Part shown: piece after piece, positions 46,923 to 55,174 of the stretch
How the letters are laid out: each line of letters opens with the position of its first letter
How positions within the stretch are numbered: position 1 is the stretch's first letter
NCBI RefSeq assembly: GCF_008064635.1
Contig: NZ_VRYZ01000004.1
Location: 248,001 to 312,000, forward strand
DNA from: Parahaliea aestuarii
Lineage (GTDB): Bacteria; Pseudomonadota; Gammaproteobacteria; Pseudomonadales; Halieaceae
DNA: 64,000 nt
Direction: 5' to 3'
Made by a program: the position numbers and the translations under genes
Notes under the pieces: generated by a model
What the model was told of the DNA's origin: nothing
What the model saw: the letters and a program-made list of their open reading frames with translations, nothing else
The model's database searches: none

Positions 46923-47200
46923 AGTGCGCTCCCGGGGTATTGATGTAGTGATGTCGAACCTTGTTCAACATCTAGCCATTCAACATACAAACTGAATGTG
47001 AGGCTGTCTGTACGTTGGCGCACCTTGCCTGCTGACGACACGACCGCGACAGCCTGATCGGGAGAGATATGCGGCGAATGCCGAACATTATGACTGACAA
47101 ATACCACCGATATGCGCTCTACCGATGCAATCATCGCCGTCTCAGGAAAGTCCGGGTCAATGGCAATACCAATGAATGTGATTTCTCCAGTTCCCTTCAA
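46919..47200 (-). CDS. hypothetical protein, 93 residues
   Basis: An open frame with TTG start, MKGTGEITFIGIAIDPDF and a hydrophilic remainder. Its stop codon overlaps the DUF3309 ATG (ATGA), which is the only argument that it is real. No clear ribosome-binding site and no known family. Confidence 0.35.
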   Translation of the reverse strand: MKGTGEITFIGIAIDPDFPETAMIASVERISVVFVSHNVRHSPHISPDQAVAVVSSAGKVRQRTDSLTFSLYVEWLDVEQGSTSLHQYPGSAL

Positions 47201-47391
47201 TGATTGAAACAGGCGCCTGGTACACCCTGCACGAGTGCCGCGGATAACCGCCGTCCCCCGGAACAGGTACAGACGCCGGAACCGGCAATCAAGACCGGCG
47301 ACTCTACAAAGGACAATGGATATCGCACACCAATCCCCACCTGGATAGGCTACTATGCGTGAAATATCCCGCGATCAAGCCCGGAGGCTGT

Positions 47392-48003
47392 ATGTCCACC
47401 ATTGTTAATGAATCCAACGTACATGCCAGATTGCGGGACAAGGCTGAAGCCCAGCTTGAGGCGGGAACCGCACCCGCCACAGGTCAATGGTCAATGGGCA
47501 TTGACACCTTGCGTCTCCTCCACAGTCTATCGAGTGACCCCAACAGTGCCGATGACGCCCTCAAGCTGCTTCATGAGTTGCAGGTTCACCAGGTGGAAAT
47601 TGATTTGCAGAACGAAGAAATTGCCACAAATGGGGAGGCGGTTGTAGAGGATCTCCGCCTTTACAGGACACTTTACGATAGCGCACCCTTCGCCTACTTT
47701 GTCGTAGATGTCGATGGCGTCATCGTTCAAGGAAACCTTATCGCCGCCAGACTCTTTGGTGTTGGGCAGGACGATCTGGAAGGACAGCGTATTGACACCT
47801 TCTTGAATCCGCAAAGCCGATCACTTCTGCTTGGCCTGATAAAGCGTGTCGCGCAGAGCGGCGCCAGGGATTCCTGCGTAGTCGAAACGAGAGTGGGGCT
47901 ACAGGAATTCCAGAACCTACAGTTTTCGGCGTCCATCCCCCCGGGGCGTAGGCATATTTCTTTGGTCTGCTGCGAGTGCGGAATGCGGAGAAGCGCCGAT
48001 TAA
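47392..48003 (+). CDS. PAS-domain protein, partner of CheB/CheR gene
   Basis: 203 residues from the ATG at 47392, with GGAGG five bases upstream. An N-terminal helical part (LHELQVHQVEIDLQNEE is a common lead into PAS in chemotaxis-like hybrid kinases) precedes one PAS domain (about 98-190, APFAYFVVDVDGVIVQGN). It has no output domain. The next gene overlaps its end by up to 28 bases, so the two are translationally linked. Confidence 0.75.
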   Translation: MSTIVNESNVHARLRDKAEAQLEAGTAPATGQWSMGIDTLRLLHSLSSDPNSADDALKLLHELQVHQVEIDLQNEEIATNGEAVVEDLRLYRTLYDSAPFAYFVVDVDGVIVQGNLIAARLFGVGQDDLEGQRIDTFLNPQSRSLLLGLIKRVAQSGARDSCVVETRVGLQEFQNLQFSASIPPGRRHISLVCCECGMRRSAD

Positions 48004-50588
48004 TCGCTCTGCGACATGGAAGCTTTGACGTCTGCCGATCCGCCGCCCCCCCTGTGACCACACGTATCGTTGGTATTGGCGCATCCGCCGGCGGCCTGGC
48101 GCCGCTGGAAGACTTCCTTGCCCGAATACCGCCACACAGTCACATGGCTTATGTGGTGGTGCAACATCTCGACCCCACCCATAAGGCCTTGCTTCCGGAA
48201 CTACTCCAACGCGTCACCCCGATGTCGGTACAGGAAGCCACCCAGGGCATGTCCATCGAGCCTGACTGCGTGTATGTGATACCGCCCAATACAGAACTCA
48301 GCGTTGTAGGCGGTCTGTTGAATATTGCAAAGCCCATGGAGCCAAGGGGTATGCGTCTGCCCATCAACGTGCTGTTTTCTTCCCTGGCCAGCGCCCGGGG
48401 CGAAGAAGCCATTGGCGTGATACTGTCCGGCATGGGTTCCGACGGCACCCTGGGCCTGCAAGCAATCAAGGCCGTGGGCGGACTTACGGCGGTGCAGCAA
48501 CCAGACACAGCGCAGTTCAATGCCATGCCCCAAAGCGCTATAACATCGAACTGTGCCGATATCGTTGCCTCGCCTGGCGATTTGCCCGCGCGCATCCTGG
48601 CCCGCTTGACCAACGCACCCGCCCCGTCCAACGTCGGCGGAAAATCGGAGCGTTCTGAGTCGGGATCGGAGCACCTGCAGCACATTCTGCGCCTTCTCCA
48701 ACAGCGGACCCGCCACGACTTCTCACTCTACAAAACCAGCACCCTGCACCGCCGCATGGAACGGCGCATGGCGATCCACGAAATCGCTACCCTGTCGCAT
48801 TACGCGGATTTTCTCCAGCGCAACCCCGATGAGATCGACCTGCTATTCAAGGAAGTGCTGATCGGGGTGACCAGCTTCTTCCGTGATGCCCCGGTCTGGG
48901 AATATATGGCGGATATCACCCTGCCGGAACTGCTGGAGCGACAGCCCGGCGAGTCGCACCTGCGTGCCTGGGTGGTCGGCTGCTCAACCGGCGAGGAGGC
49001 CTACTCCCTGGCCATGATCTTTACCGAGGCACTGGAGAAGCTGCCGCCATCTCATGGCTTTACCCTGCAGATCTTCGCCTCCGATCTTAGCCCCGACGCC
49101 ATTGCCACCGCACGCCGAGGCCACTATCCCGCAGGGATTAGCAGCAGCGTCTCGGCCGAGCGCCTTGCGCGTTTTTTCAGCGCCGATGACAACGGCTACC
49201 AGATCAACAGCGATATCCGCGACCTGGTTCTGTTCGCCCAGCAGGATGTGGTGCTTGATCCCCCCTTCACACGTCTCGACCTGATTTCCTGTCGCAACCT
49301 GCTGATTTATTTTGACCAGAGCCTGCAACGCAAGCTCATTCCCCTGTTTCACTACAGCCTGCGCGCCGGGGGTGTACTTTTACTAGGCAGCTCTGAAACG
49401 GTAGGACGCTACACTCAGTTGTTTGAACCCCTTCAATCCAAACTACGACTTTATGTGAGCCAGGATAATGCCCGTAGCGGCAATGCCAGGTTGCCGGTAA
49501 AGTCGTTTCCACCCTTGTCCCGGATAGCCAAGGAGCTTCCTGTGCCCCCCAGCGCCCCCCCTCCCCAGACAGATGACAATCTGCAAACGGCAGCGAACAG
49601 GGTGTTACTGCAGGTCTACTCCCCCGCCGCTGTAGTAGTCAACGACGAGGGTGATATCGTCTTTATCAGTGGGCGCACGGGAAAATACCTGGAACCTGCC
49701 GCCGGCAAAGCCAACTGGAATTTTCACGCCATGGTGCGGGAAGCCCTGCGGACACCCATCGCCACTGCCCTGCGCAAGTGCGCGAACCAGAATGAACCGC
49801 TGCAATTACAAGGTATTCAGGTGCAACTGCCTGGTGGAGCCATACAGAGTGTCGATATTACCGTTCAGGCACTGCGAGACCCCTCCACCCTGCGCGGCAT
49901 GAAGATGATCGTGTTCCGTGATGTCGCCCCGTCTCATGCCAGCCCTGCCAACAAAGGAAATTCAGAAGCAACCACGCAGCAGGCCCATGCTGCTGAGCTG
50001 CAACAGCGCCAGGATGAAATTCAGACACTGCGAGAGGAAAACCGTACCTCCCAGGAAAAGTTGCAGTCGGCGAATGAGGAATTGCAATCCACCAATGAAG
50101 AATTACAGTCAACCAATGAAGAACTGACCACGTCCAAGGAAGAAATGCAGTCCATGAACGAGGAGTTGCAAACCATCAATGCAGAAATGCAGACCAAGCT
50201 TGATAGTCTTTTCCTTGCTCAAAGTGATATGAAAAATCTGCTCAACAGCATCGAGATAGCTATTCTGTTTCTCGACCAGAACCTGAATGTACGCCGGTAT
50301 ACCGACCGGGCATCAAAAATCATCAATATCCGTGAAAGCGATGTCGGCCGGCCTCTCAGTGATCTCACCAACAGTCTTCAGTATCCAGACCTTAGTAACG
50401 ACGCCCTTACAACTTTGAGCACCCTGGTTTTTTCGGAGAAGCAAATCCTTGCCACCGACGGCCGCTGGTTTACTGTGCGAATCATGCCCTATCGCCGACT
50501 GGACAATGTGATTGACGGAGTTGTCATCACTTTTCTGGACATTACCGCAACCAAAAAGCTGGAACACAACTTACGCAAGGATTTATAG
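47976..50588 (+). CDS. CheB-CheR fusion protein with PAS domain, no kinase
   Basis: Up to 870 residues; the GTG at 47976 or the GTG at 48054 are both possible and neither has a good ribosome-binding site. CheB-type methylesterase first (GASAGG, QHLDP, GMGSDG hold Ser, His, Asp), then a CheR methyltransferase (STGEEAYSLAM), a coiled coil of NEELQSTNEELQ repeats, and a PAS domain ending DITATKKLEHNLRKDL. In most relatives a histidine kinase follows here; this one stops. The PAS protein upstream would add a second sensor. It probably senses and modifies an unknown partner. Confidence 0.85.
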   Translation: MRNAEKRRLIALRHGSFDVCRSAAPPVTTRIVGIGASAGGLAPLEDFLARIPPHSHMAYVVVQHLDPTHKALLPELLQRVTPMSVQEATQGMSIEPDCVYVIPPNTELSVVGGLLNIAKPMEPRGMRLPINVLFSSLASARGEEAIGVILSGMGSDGTLGLQAIKAVGGLTAVQQPDTAQFNAMPQSAITSNCADIVASPGDLPARILARLTNAPAPSNVGGKSERSESGSEHLQHILRLLQQRTRHDFSLYKTSTLHRRMERRMAIHEIATLSHYADFLQRNPDEIDLLFKEVLIGVTSFFRDAPVWEYMADITLPELLERQPGESHLRAWVVGCSTGEEAYSLAMIFTEALEKLPPSHGFTLQIFASDLSPDAIATARRGHYPAGISSSVSAERLARFFSADDNGYQINSDIRDLVLFAQQDVVLDPPFTRLDLISCRNLLIYFDQSLQRKLIPLFHYSLRAGGVLLLGSSETVGRYTQLFEPLQSKLRLYVSQDNARSGNARLPVKSFPPLSRIAKELPVPPSAPPPQTDDNLQTAANRVLLQVYSPAAVVVNDEGDIVFISGRTGKYLEPAAGKANWNFHAMVREALRTPIATALRKCANQNEPLQLQGIQVQLPGGAIQSVDITVQALRDPSTLRGMKMIVFRDVAPSHASPANKGNSEATTQQAHAAELQQRQDEIQTLREENRTSQEKLQSANEELQSTNEELQSTNEELTTSKEEMQSMNEELQTINAEMQTKLDSLFLAQSDMKNLLNSIEIAILFLDQNLNVRRYTDRASKIINIRESDVGRPLSDLTNSLQYPDLSNDALTTLSTLVFSEKQILATDGRWFTVRIMPYRRLDNVIDGVVITFLDITATKKLEHNLRKDL

Positions 50589-50752
50589 TCGTGACGAACC
50601 AGATACTTGTCTGGAAAAGTTGATCTTACATAAGTTAGATAGCGCACCGACCTGATCTCGAAATTCAAATATTCTAGGTTCATCACCCTGCATCTTTATA
50701 CGGTCACGGTGAGTGGAAAATCCTAACTGAACAATCATCTGGAGATCAGATC

Positions 50753-50896
50753 ATGAGAAAGAATCAGGTCAAAGATAGTGGCGGCGAAGAGAAAGGGAAG
50801 ATCAATGAGGTTGCCGATAAGGCCTCGAGCAACAAAAGTACGGAGCACAAAGGTGATGCAGGCAAGCGTGGCAGCACCAGGAAGCAAGCGAAATGA
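50753..50896 (+). CDS. CsbD-like small protein
   Basis: 47 residues, MRKNQVKDSGGEEKGKINE, followed by a Lys/Glu/Ser-rich tail. The opening resembles the MNKDQVKGxxKxxxGKVxE pattern of short CsbD proteins, without a hydrophobic part. The stop codon overlaps the ATG of the PRC-barrel gene (ATGA). It lies below the usual length limit for gene callers. Confidence 0.65.
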   Translation: MRKNQVKDSGGEEKGKINEVADKASSNKSTEHKGDAGKRGSTRKQAK

Positions 50897-51285
50897 ACAG
50901 TTCAACGGCACAGTCGAAAGGTAAATACGGCGCCGCAGATGAGATGCAGGCCGGAGCCATGTTACTGAGCGCCGACACCATTACCGGCGATGAAGTCTGC
51001 AACATGCAAGGTGAAAAGCTGGGAAAAATCCAGGACTTGATGCTTGATATTAGCGAAGGAAAGATACGTTACGCAGTCCTGGCATCAGGTGGCTTTCTGG
51101 GTATGGGAGATCGTCTGTTCGCTATTCCATGGAAGGCCCTGAAAGCGGACAAGGAGAACCATCGTTTTATACTCGATGTGGCTATCGAGCGCTTGAAAAA
51201 CGCACCGGGTTTCGACAAGGATAAATGGCCGAATATGGCTGACACTACCTGGAATTCAACCGTCGAATCCTACTATATTCAATAA
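50893..51285 (+). CDS. PRC-barrel domain protein
   Basis: 130 residues. After an N-terminal linker a PRC barrel spans about 28-100 (ITGDEVCNMQGEKLGKIQDL then GFLGMGDRLFAIPWKAL). It ends with VESYYIQ. Start overlaps the CsbD-like stop. The family is common in stress loci; PRC barrels bind RNA, proteins or photosynthetic complexes but no role is known here. Confidence 0.88.
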   Translation: MNSSTAQSKGKYGAADEMQAGAMLLSADTITGDEVCNMQGEKLGKIQDLMLDISEGKIRYAVLASGGFLGMGDRLFAIPWKALKADKENHRFILDVAIERLKNAPGFDKDKWPNMADTTWNSTVESYYIQ

Positions 51286-51288
51286 GCG

Positions 51289-51501
51289 GATTATTAACTG
51301 GGCAGGATGCGGCACCCGCGAAGGCAGGCGCTGCATTGCTGCTGTGTCGACGAGGAGTAGCAAGGATCATCAACATCCGCGAAAGCGATAGCAGCGGCCC
51401 GCTCAGCGAGCTCACCACCATGCAGTACTCGGAGCAGAAGAATTTCGGTTCCATTTTCACCCTTTCCTTTCCCTGCTCAGTGCGACACCGAACCGACTAA
51501 T
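51289..51501 (+). pseudogene. relic of a CheB/CheR-PAS paralogue
   Basis: The frame encodes ARIINIRESDSSGPLSELTT and MQYSEQKN at about 51361-51447, closely matching SKIINIRESDVGRPLSDLTN and the FSEKQ region of the PAS domain of the gene at 47976-50588. It then continues FGSIFTLSFPCS, which looks like the end of a histidine-kinase ATPase domain (GSTFxLxFP), so parts may have been fused by a deletion. No start codon or intact domain remains. Confidence 0.6.
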
Positions 51502-51657
51502 CAAAACCATCGGCGTAACCTGGAAACTCATCCTGGATTCCATACTTACTGGCGATTCAGTCATCTTCCCGGTAATGATATCGGTGAAGAAATGCGTGAT
51601 GAAGCGGTCGGCAGGACATTTTGTCCGACCAAAGTAACTGACTCCAAGGAGATTCAC

Positions 51658-52182
51658 TTGAACAAGCTACAATCATTTACCTTTTACGCGTTGGTCGCAC
51701 CCGTTATAAGCTTAGGTGCAGGTTCTTTACTGGCTGAAGAATCCACCGGCCAGAATATGGATCGCCAACAGCAGAGCACACAGCGCGAAGAAGGTGTCAA
51801 GCAAGGTGCTCAGAGCACCCCCCGTGCAGAGCAGCATAACTCGAAGGCAGCGGCAGATCGCCGGAACGCCAGCAGCCAGAATCGAGGCTTTATGGACTCG
51901 ACTCCAGCTAATGGCATGCGGGCAAGCAACCTGATTGGTACCGAGGTCAAAACCTCTAAAGATGAGGACGTGGGCTCAGTGAGTGACCTGATTATTAATG
52001 ATAACGGCCAGCTTATGGCTATTGTAGTCAGTGTCGGCGGTTTCCTGGGCATGGGAGAGCGGGATGTCGCAATTGGCTGGGATGACGTCACGCAGTCAGG
52101 CGTTGCAGATGAACCGCACCTGCGGATAAAAGCGACCCTTGATAGCCTGCGCGCTGCTCCAGAGTTTGAAGCGCGCAATTGA
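51658..52182 (+). CDS. exported PRC-barrel protein
   Basis: 174 residues from a TTG at 51658, chosen because AAGGAG lies six bases before it and the signal peptide (QSFTFYALVAPVISLGAGSLLAE) then starts at residue 1. A Gln-rich linker follows and a PRC barrel near residues 90-165 (LIGTEVKTSKDEDVGSVSDL, GFLGMGERDVAIGWDDV). It is the exported counterpart of the PRC protein at 50893. An alternative ATG lies at 51592. Confidence 0.8.
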   Translation: MNKLQSFTFYALVAPVISLGAGSLLAEESTGQNMDRQQQSTQREEGVKQGAQSTPRAEQHNSKAAADRRNASSQNRGFMDSTPANGMRASNLIGTEVKTSKDEDVGSVSDLIINDNGQLMAIVVSVGGFLGMGERDVAIGWDDVTQSGVADEPHLRIKATLDSLRAAPEFEARN

Positions 52183-52211
52183 GTGCCCCACCCAACAATT
52201 AGAGTGCTATA

Positions 52212-52243
52212 AAAAAGGCCGCGACGAAAGTCGCAGCCTTTTT
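52212..52243. terminator. bidirectional intrinsic terminator
   Basis: AAAAAGGC-C-GCGAC-GAAA-GTCGC-A-GCCTTTTT: a nine-pair stem with a GAAA loop, flanked by A and T runs so that it works on either strand. It lies between the convergent PRC-barrel (+) and matrixin (-) genes. Confidence 0.92.
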
Positions 52244-52257
52244 CAAATATATCCAGT

Positions 52258-53028
52258 CTACTCGTTTTCGGCGGCGCTGAGCATGGAGTATATATTCGGC
52301 ACGGTCCGCTTCTGAACCCGTTGGACATAGACACCATTGTCCGGTTCACCGTCATCGGCGCGATGCCCGTAGAGCAGTTGCACACCACGCAAATCGCCAG
52401 GCTGCAGGCCGACGAAGGCCTCGGTATAGCGAAATCCCATCACCTGCCCGGACGGTCCGGGATGGTCCAGGCCGATGGTGTGACCAATCTCGTGAATCAG
52501 CGTGTAACGAATGTCATAGACAGACTCGTCACCGTCGAATCCGACTTTCCACGCGTGATCAGGGTTAAGGCACACCAGCGCCTGCTCTATGCTGCGCACA
52601 CCTGCCTCTGGAGCGGGGCGGTAAGACACATTGGCAAATGCCCGTCCTTGCGGCTGACCCTGGGCACCCAGCACGATATCGGCATCACGGGCATCAGCGA
52701 CCTGATGGAATGACAGATCGGCGACGCGCGCCCACACCCGAAACGCGGCAGCAGTTTCCCGCGCCAGGGTTGCCATGGAGAGATTCTCCCCCAAAAGCCC
52801 CTCGATCGGTGCCAGCTCACCGCAGTTGTGCGACCCATCGAAGCGCAGTGTCTCACCGGCAAAGGCATAGCTGACACTGGCCCCCGCCCCCAACCGGCGC
52901 TCTCCCCACTTCACTTTATGCCCGTCCAGCTCAAGCAGCCGGTACCCGCCTTCACCGGCATGGGCAGGCAGCAGGCAGGCCATTACTAACGCGAGTAAAG
53001 ATAGGCCCGCACACGTTACTGATCGCAC
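52258..53028 (-). CDS. secreted matrixin-like metalloprotease (M10)
   Basis: 256 residues from a GTG at 53028 with CAGGAG seven bases upstream; longer starts lack a ribosome-binding site and push the signal peptide (SLLALVMACLLPAHA) inward. The zinc site HEIGHTIGLDHPG and the Met-turn VMGFRYTE are both intact, with the family-typical DIVLG strand upstream. No propeptide cysteine switch or C-terminal hemopexin domains are seen, so it is compact. A soluble periplasmic or secreted protease is expected. Confidence 0.85.
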   Translation of the reverse strand: MRSVTCAGLSLLALVMACLLPAHAGEGGYRLLELDGHKVKWGERRLGAGASVSYAFAGETLRFDGSHNCGELAPIEGLLGENLSMATLARETAAAFRVWARVADLSFHQVADARDADIVLGAQGQPQGRAFANVSYRPAPEAGVRSIEQALVCLNPDHAWKVGFDGDESVYDIRYTLIHEIGHTIGLDHPGPSGQVMGFRYTEAFVGLQPGDLRGVQLLYGHRADDGEPDNGVYVQRVQKRTVPNIYSMLSAAENE

Positions 53029-53279
53029 CGCAGTCTCCTGAGAAAAGTAGCTGACAGCATCGAAATCGACCCTGCAAGAGCGCTTCGAAAGAGAGCACCC
53101 GGCCTCCGGAAAGGAACATTGAAGACAACGAGAATGAAAACAACGAGCTAAGTGCGCTAACGCACCGACAAGGCGTTCGCTTGTGCTCAAACTGACCGTA
53201 CAGTGGGGCTTTTGCGCCTGACGAACTGCGCTCAAGCACTGCCTGGAAGGTAGCGGCAATCACCGGAGATGTCAATTAA

Positions 53280-53681
53280 CGAAGCGGCTGGCCAAGCTGG
53301 CTCTGACGGGGAACTGTTGTGCACTGACCAACCCTTTCGGCGTGATTTGGAGCCACATTTCTGATGCCAGGCATCATCTACTTTCTGCCAACAATCCTGG
53401 TGCATAGAGTGATGTGGTTCTCGCTGATCTATTCAGGTGTTTTCTTGTATTAAAAGGTTCTCTCGTATCAAGAGATTCACAGCGACAAACCACGGCACTA
53501 TCGGATCTGGCCCGGTGCTAGTTTCCACCATCGATCACTTCCCTTTCTGCGATGTTTCGAGCAGTCGAATGGCTTCCCCAGCACTGTTTCGTTCGCTAAC
53601 GCACAGCGCCCCCGGAATGGTTAGTGCAAGCTGTATCCTCCGACGTCCGGTGGCGTCATCACTAACTCGAGGAAAAAAATC
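53280..53681. other. 400-base gap upstream of the GlsB-like gene
   Basis: No supported gene. It holds a short imperfect repeat TTGTATTAAAAGGTTC/TCGTATCAAGAGATTC at about 53444-53479 and GAGG just before the next start. Nothing else is recognisable. Confidence 0.5.
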
Positions 53682-53954
53682 ATGGGCATCATCATTTGGC
53701 TTGTTATGGGTGGACTGGTTGGCTGGATCGCAAGCTTGATAATGGGCACCGACGCCAGGCAGGGCATTATCCTCAACATTGTGGTCGGCATCGTCGGCGC
53801 TTTGGTTGGCGGATGGCTGGTTGGACCGCTGCTCGGCGCCGGCTCCATCAACGACGGCATCACTTTTATGAGCTTTGTCGTGTCGCTGATCGGCGCAATA
53901 ATACTGCTCGCTATCCTGAGTCTCTTTCAGCGCAGTTCCGGCTCCGCAGGCTGA
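53682..53954 (+). CDS. GlsB/YeaQ/YmgE-family stress membrane protein
   Basis: 90 residues: GIIIWLVMGGLVGWIASLIMGTD, then GIILNIVVGIVGALVGGWLVG and a third helix, the standard three-helix glycine-rich layout. The ATG is preceded by GAGGAAA. Members are small inner-membrane proteins induced by stress, role unknown. Confidence 0.92.
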   Translation: MGIIIWLVMGGLVGWIASLIMGTDARQGIILNIVVGIVGALVGGWLVGPLLGAGSINDGITFMSFVVSLIGAIILLAILSLFQRSSGSAG

Positions 53955-54019
53955 GAGCAGTGCGACCCCGTCATGAAGAGGATGCGGGGAACGCCGTCGA
54001 GGCTTTCACTGACGGTCGC

Positions 54020-54195
54020 TGAGCCGCTGACGCAGGCGCGGAGTGCATCGCTTGGCGATGATCCACACGACGCGAACGATGCCGGGAACATTGCCGAGTA
54101 TCGAGATCAGGCAGAATGCTGACCCAGAAATGCTTGCCGCGGTCTACCTGCGGCAAGATCGTCCAGCGGCGCCAGCACGATTGCGATGGTGCTGC
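54020..54195 (-). pseudogene. frameshifted YqaE/Pmp3-type membrane protein relic
   Basis: Three pieces of a YqaE/Pmp3 protein appear in different frames on the minus strand: IAIVLAPL near 54180, GKHFWVSIL near 54125 and ISILGNVPGIVRVVWIIAKR near 54055-54110. Joined they give a full YqaE pattern. At least two frameshifts separate them, so the gene is not intact. Confidence 0.5.
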
Positions 54196-54271
54196 GCAAT
54201 GGGGTGTGCTCCAGGGCGTCTATGAGGTGCCGTTCGGGCACCACCATGCGGTATCCATCCCTGTTTCAACA

Positions 54272-54892
54272 TCAGTGCTTCGATGATAGCATATCGTCGC
54301 GCAGATTCTCCGCCCGCGCGGCACCGATCGCGCTTGCAACTTTCTTCACTTCCTCGGGGGGCGGCAGCACAGCCGGCAACCCCAGCGATTCGATCCACAG
54401 TTCACGGACGAACCCCCTGGTGTGGTAAAGGTGATGGTCCTCTTCCTGCTCTACTGCTTTGAACGCAGTCTTAAGGAACTCGGTTCCCTCTCCCTGTGCA
54501 TGCTCTGCCAGATGCCCGATCAATTCCCAGTTCTGATGGTCCTTGGTTTCCGCCAGCACTACACACTCGCCGGCCACCAATTGCGCATTCTCGGAACTCC
54601 CATGGGCCTTCGCCATTTCCATCGCGGTGATCAGCGATTCGCCGATGTATGTGACTACGTCCCGACCGGGGGTTACAGTGTCCGGATTCAGTCCCAGTTC
54701 CTCGAACACCCTCAGCAGCTCACGCTCGTGAGCGCGGGTCTGTTCAAGGTACTCCTCCCATTCAACTTTGAGGTCTTTGTTCTGCGCACATGACAGCGCG
54801 GTCTGGTAGATCTTTATACCACCGCGTTCCGCTTCGAGGGCCTGACACAACAACTCGTGGAGTTGCCTTTTTATATACGGTTTCTTTTTCAT
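54272..54892 (-). CDS. ferritin-like/rubrerythrin-type domain protein
   Basis: 206 residues, all alpha-helical with Glu and ExxH patterns (EQTRAHE, ETKDHQNW, EQEEDHHLYH), typical of a four-helix di-iron fold. C-terminal tail has LPPPEEVKKVASAI. GGAGGAA precedes the ATG. It stands next to other stress genes and may act in oxidative or metal stress. The particular family is not certain. Confidence 0.78.
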   Translation of the reverse strand: MKKKPYIKRQLHELLCQALEAERGGIKIYQTALSCAQNKDLKVEWEEYLEQTRAHERELLRVFEELGLNPDTVTPGRDVVTYIGESLITAMEMAKAHGSSENAQLVAGECVVLAETKDHQNWELIGHLAEHAQGEGTEFLKTAFKAVEQEEDHHLYHTRGFVRELWIESLGLPAVLPPPEEVKKVASAIGAARAENLRDDMLSSKH

Positions 54893-55174
54893 GGATTCCT
54901 CCTGAACAGTGGTAGTTCATTTGATGGGGTTCACCCATCCGGCAGATGCCGAACTGAGTGCAGAACAGTAAACAGCGAGCTGCTTCTGCGGTCGGTGCAG
55001 TTACGCACTTAGCCATCTGCAACGCCAGTTTTCACGTTTGTTGCCCCACCCTCATGCACAACCGGTGTTTTTCCCGGCAGGAACTTATGAGTAAGTTTTA
55101 AGGAACCTCTGCGAGAGTGTGTTGATTAGCGCAATTCTGTAGAAACCCCGGTGATTCGAAGTTCATGTCCGGCA

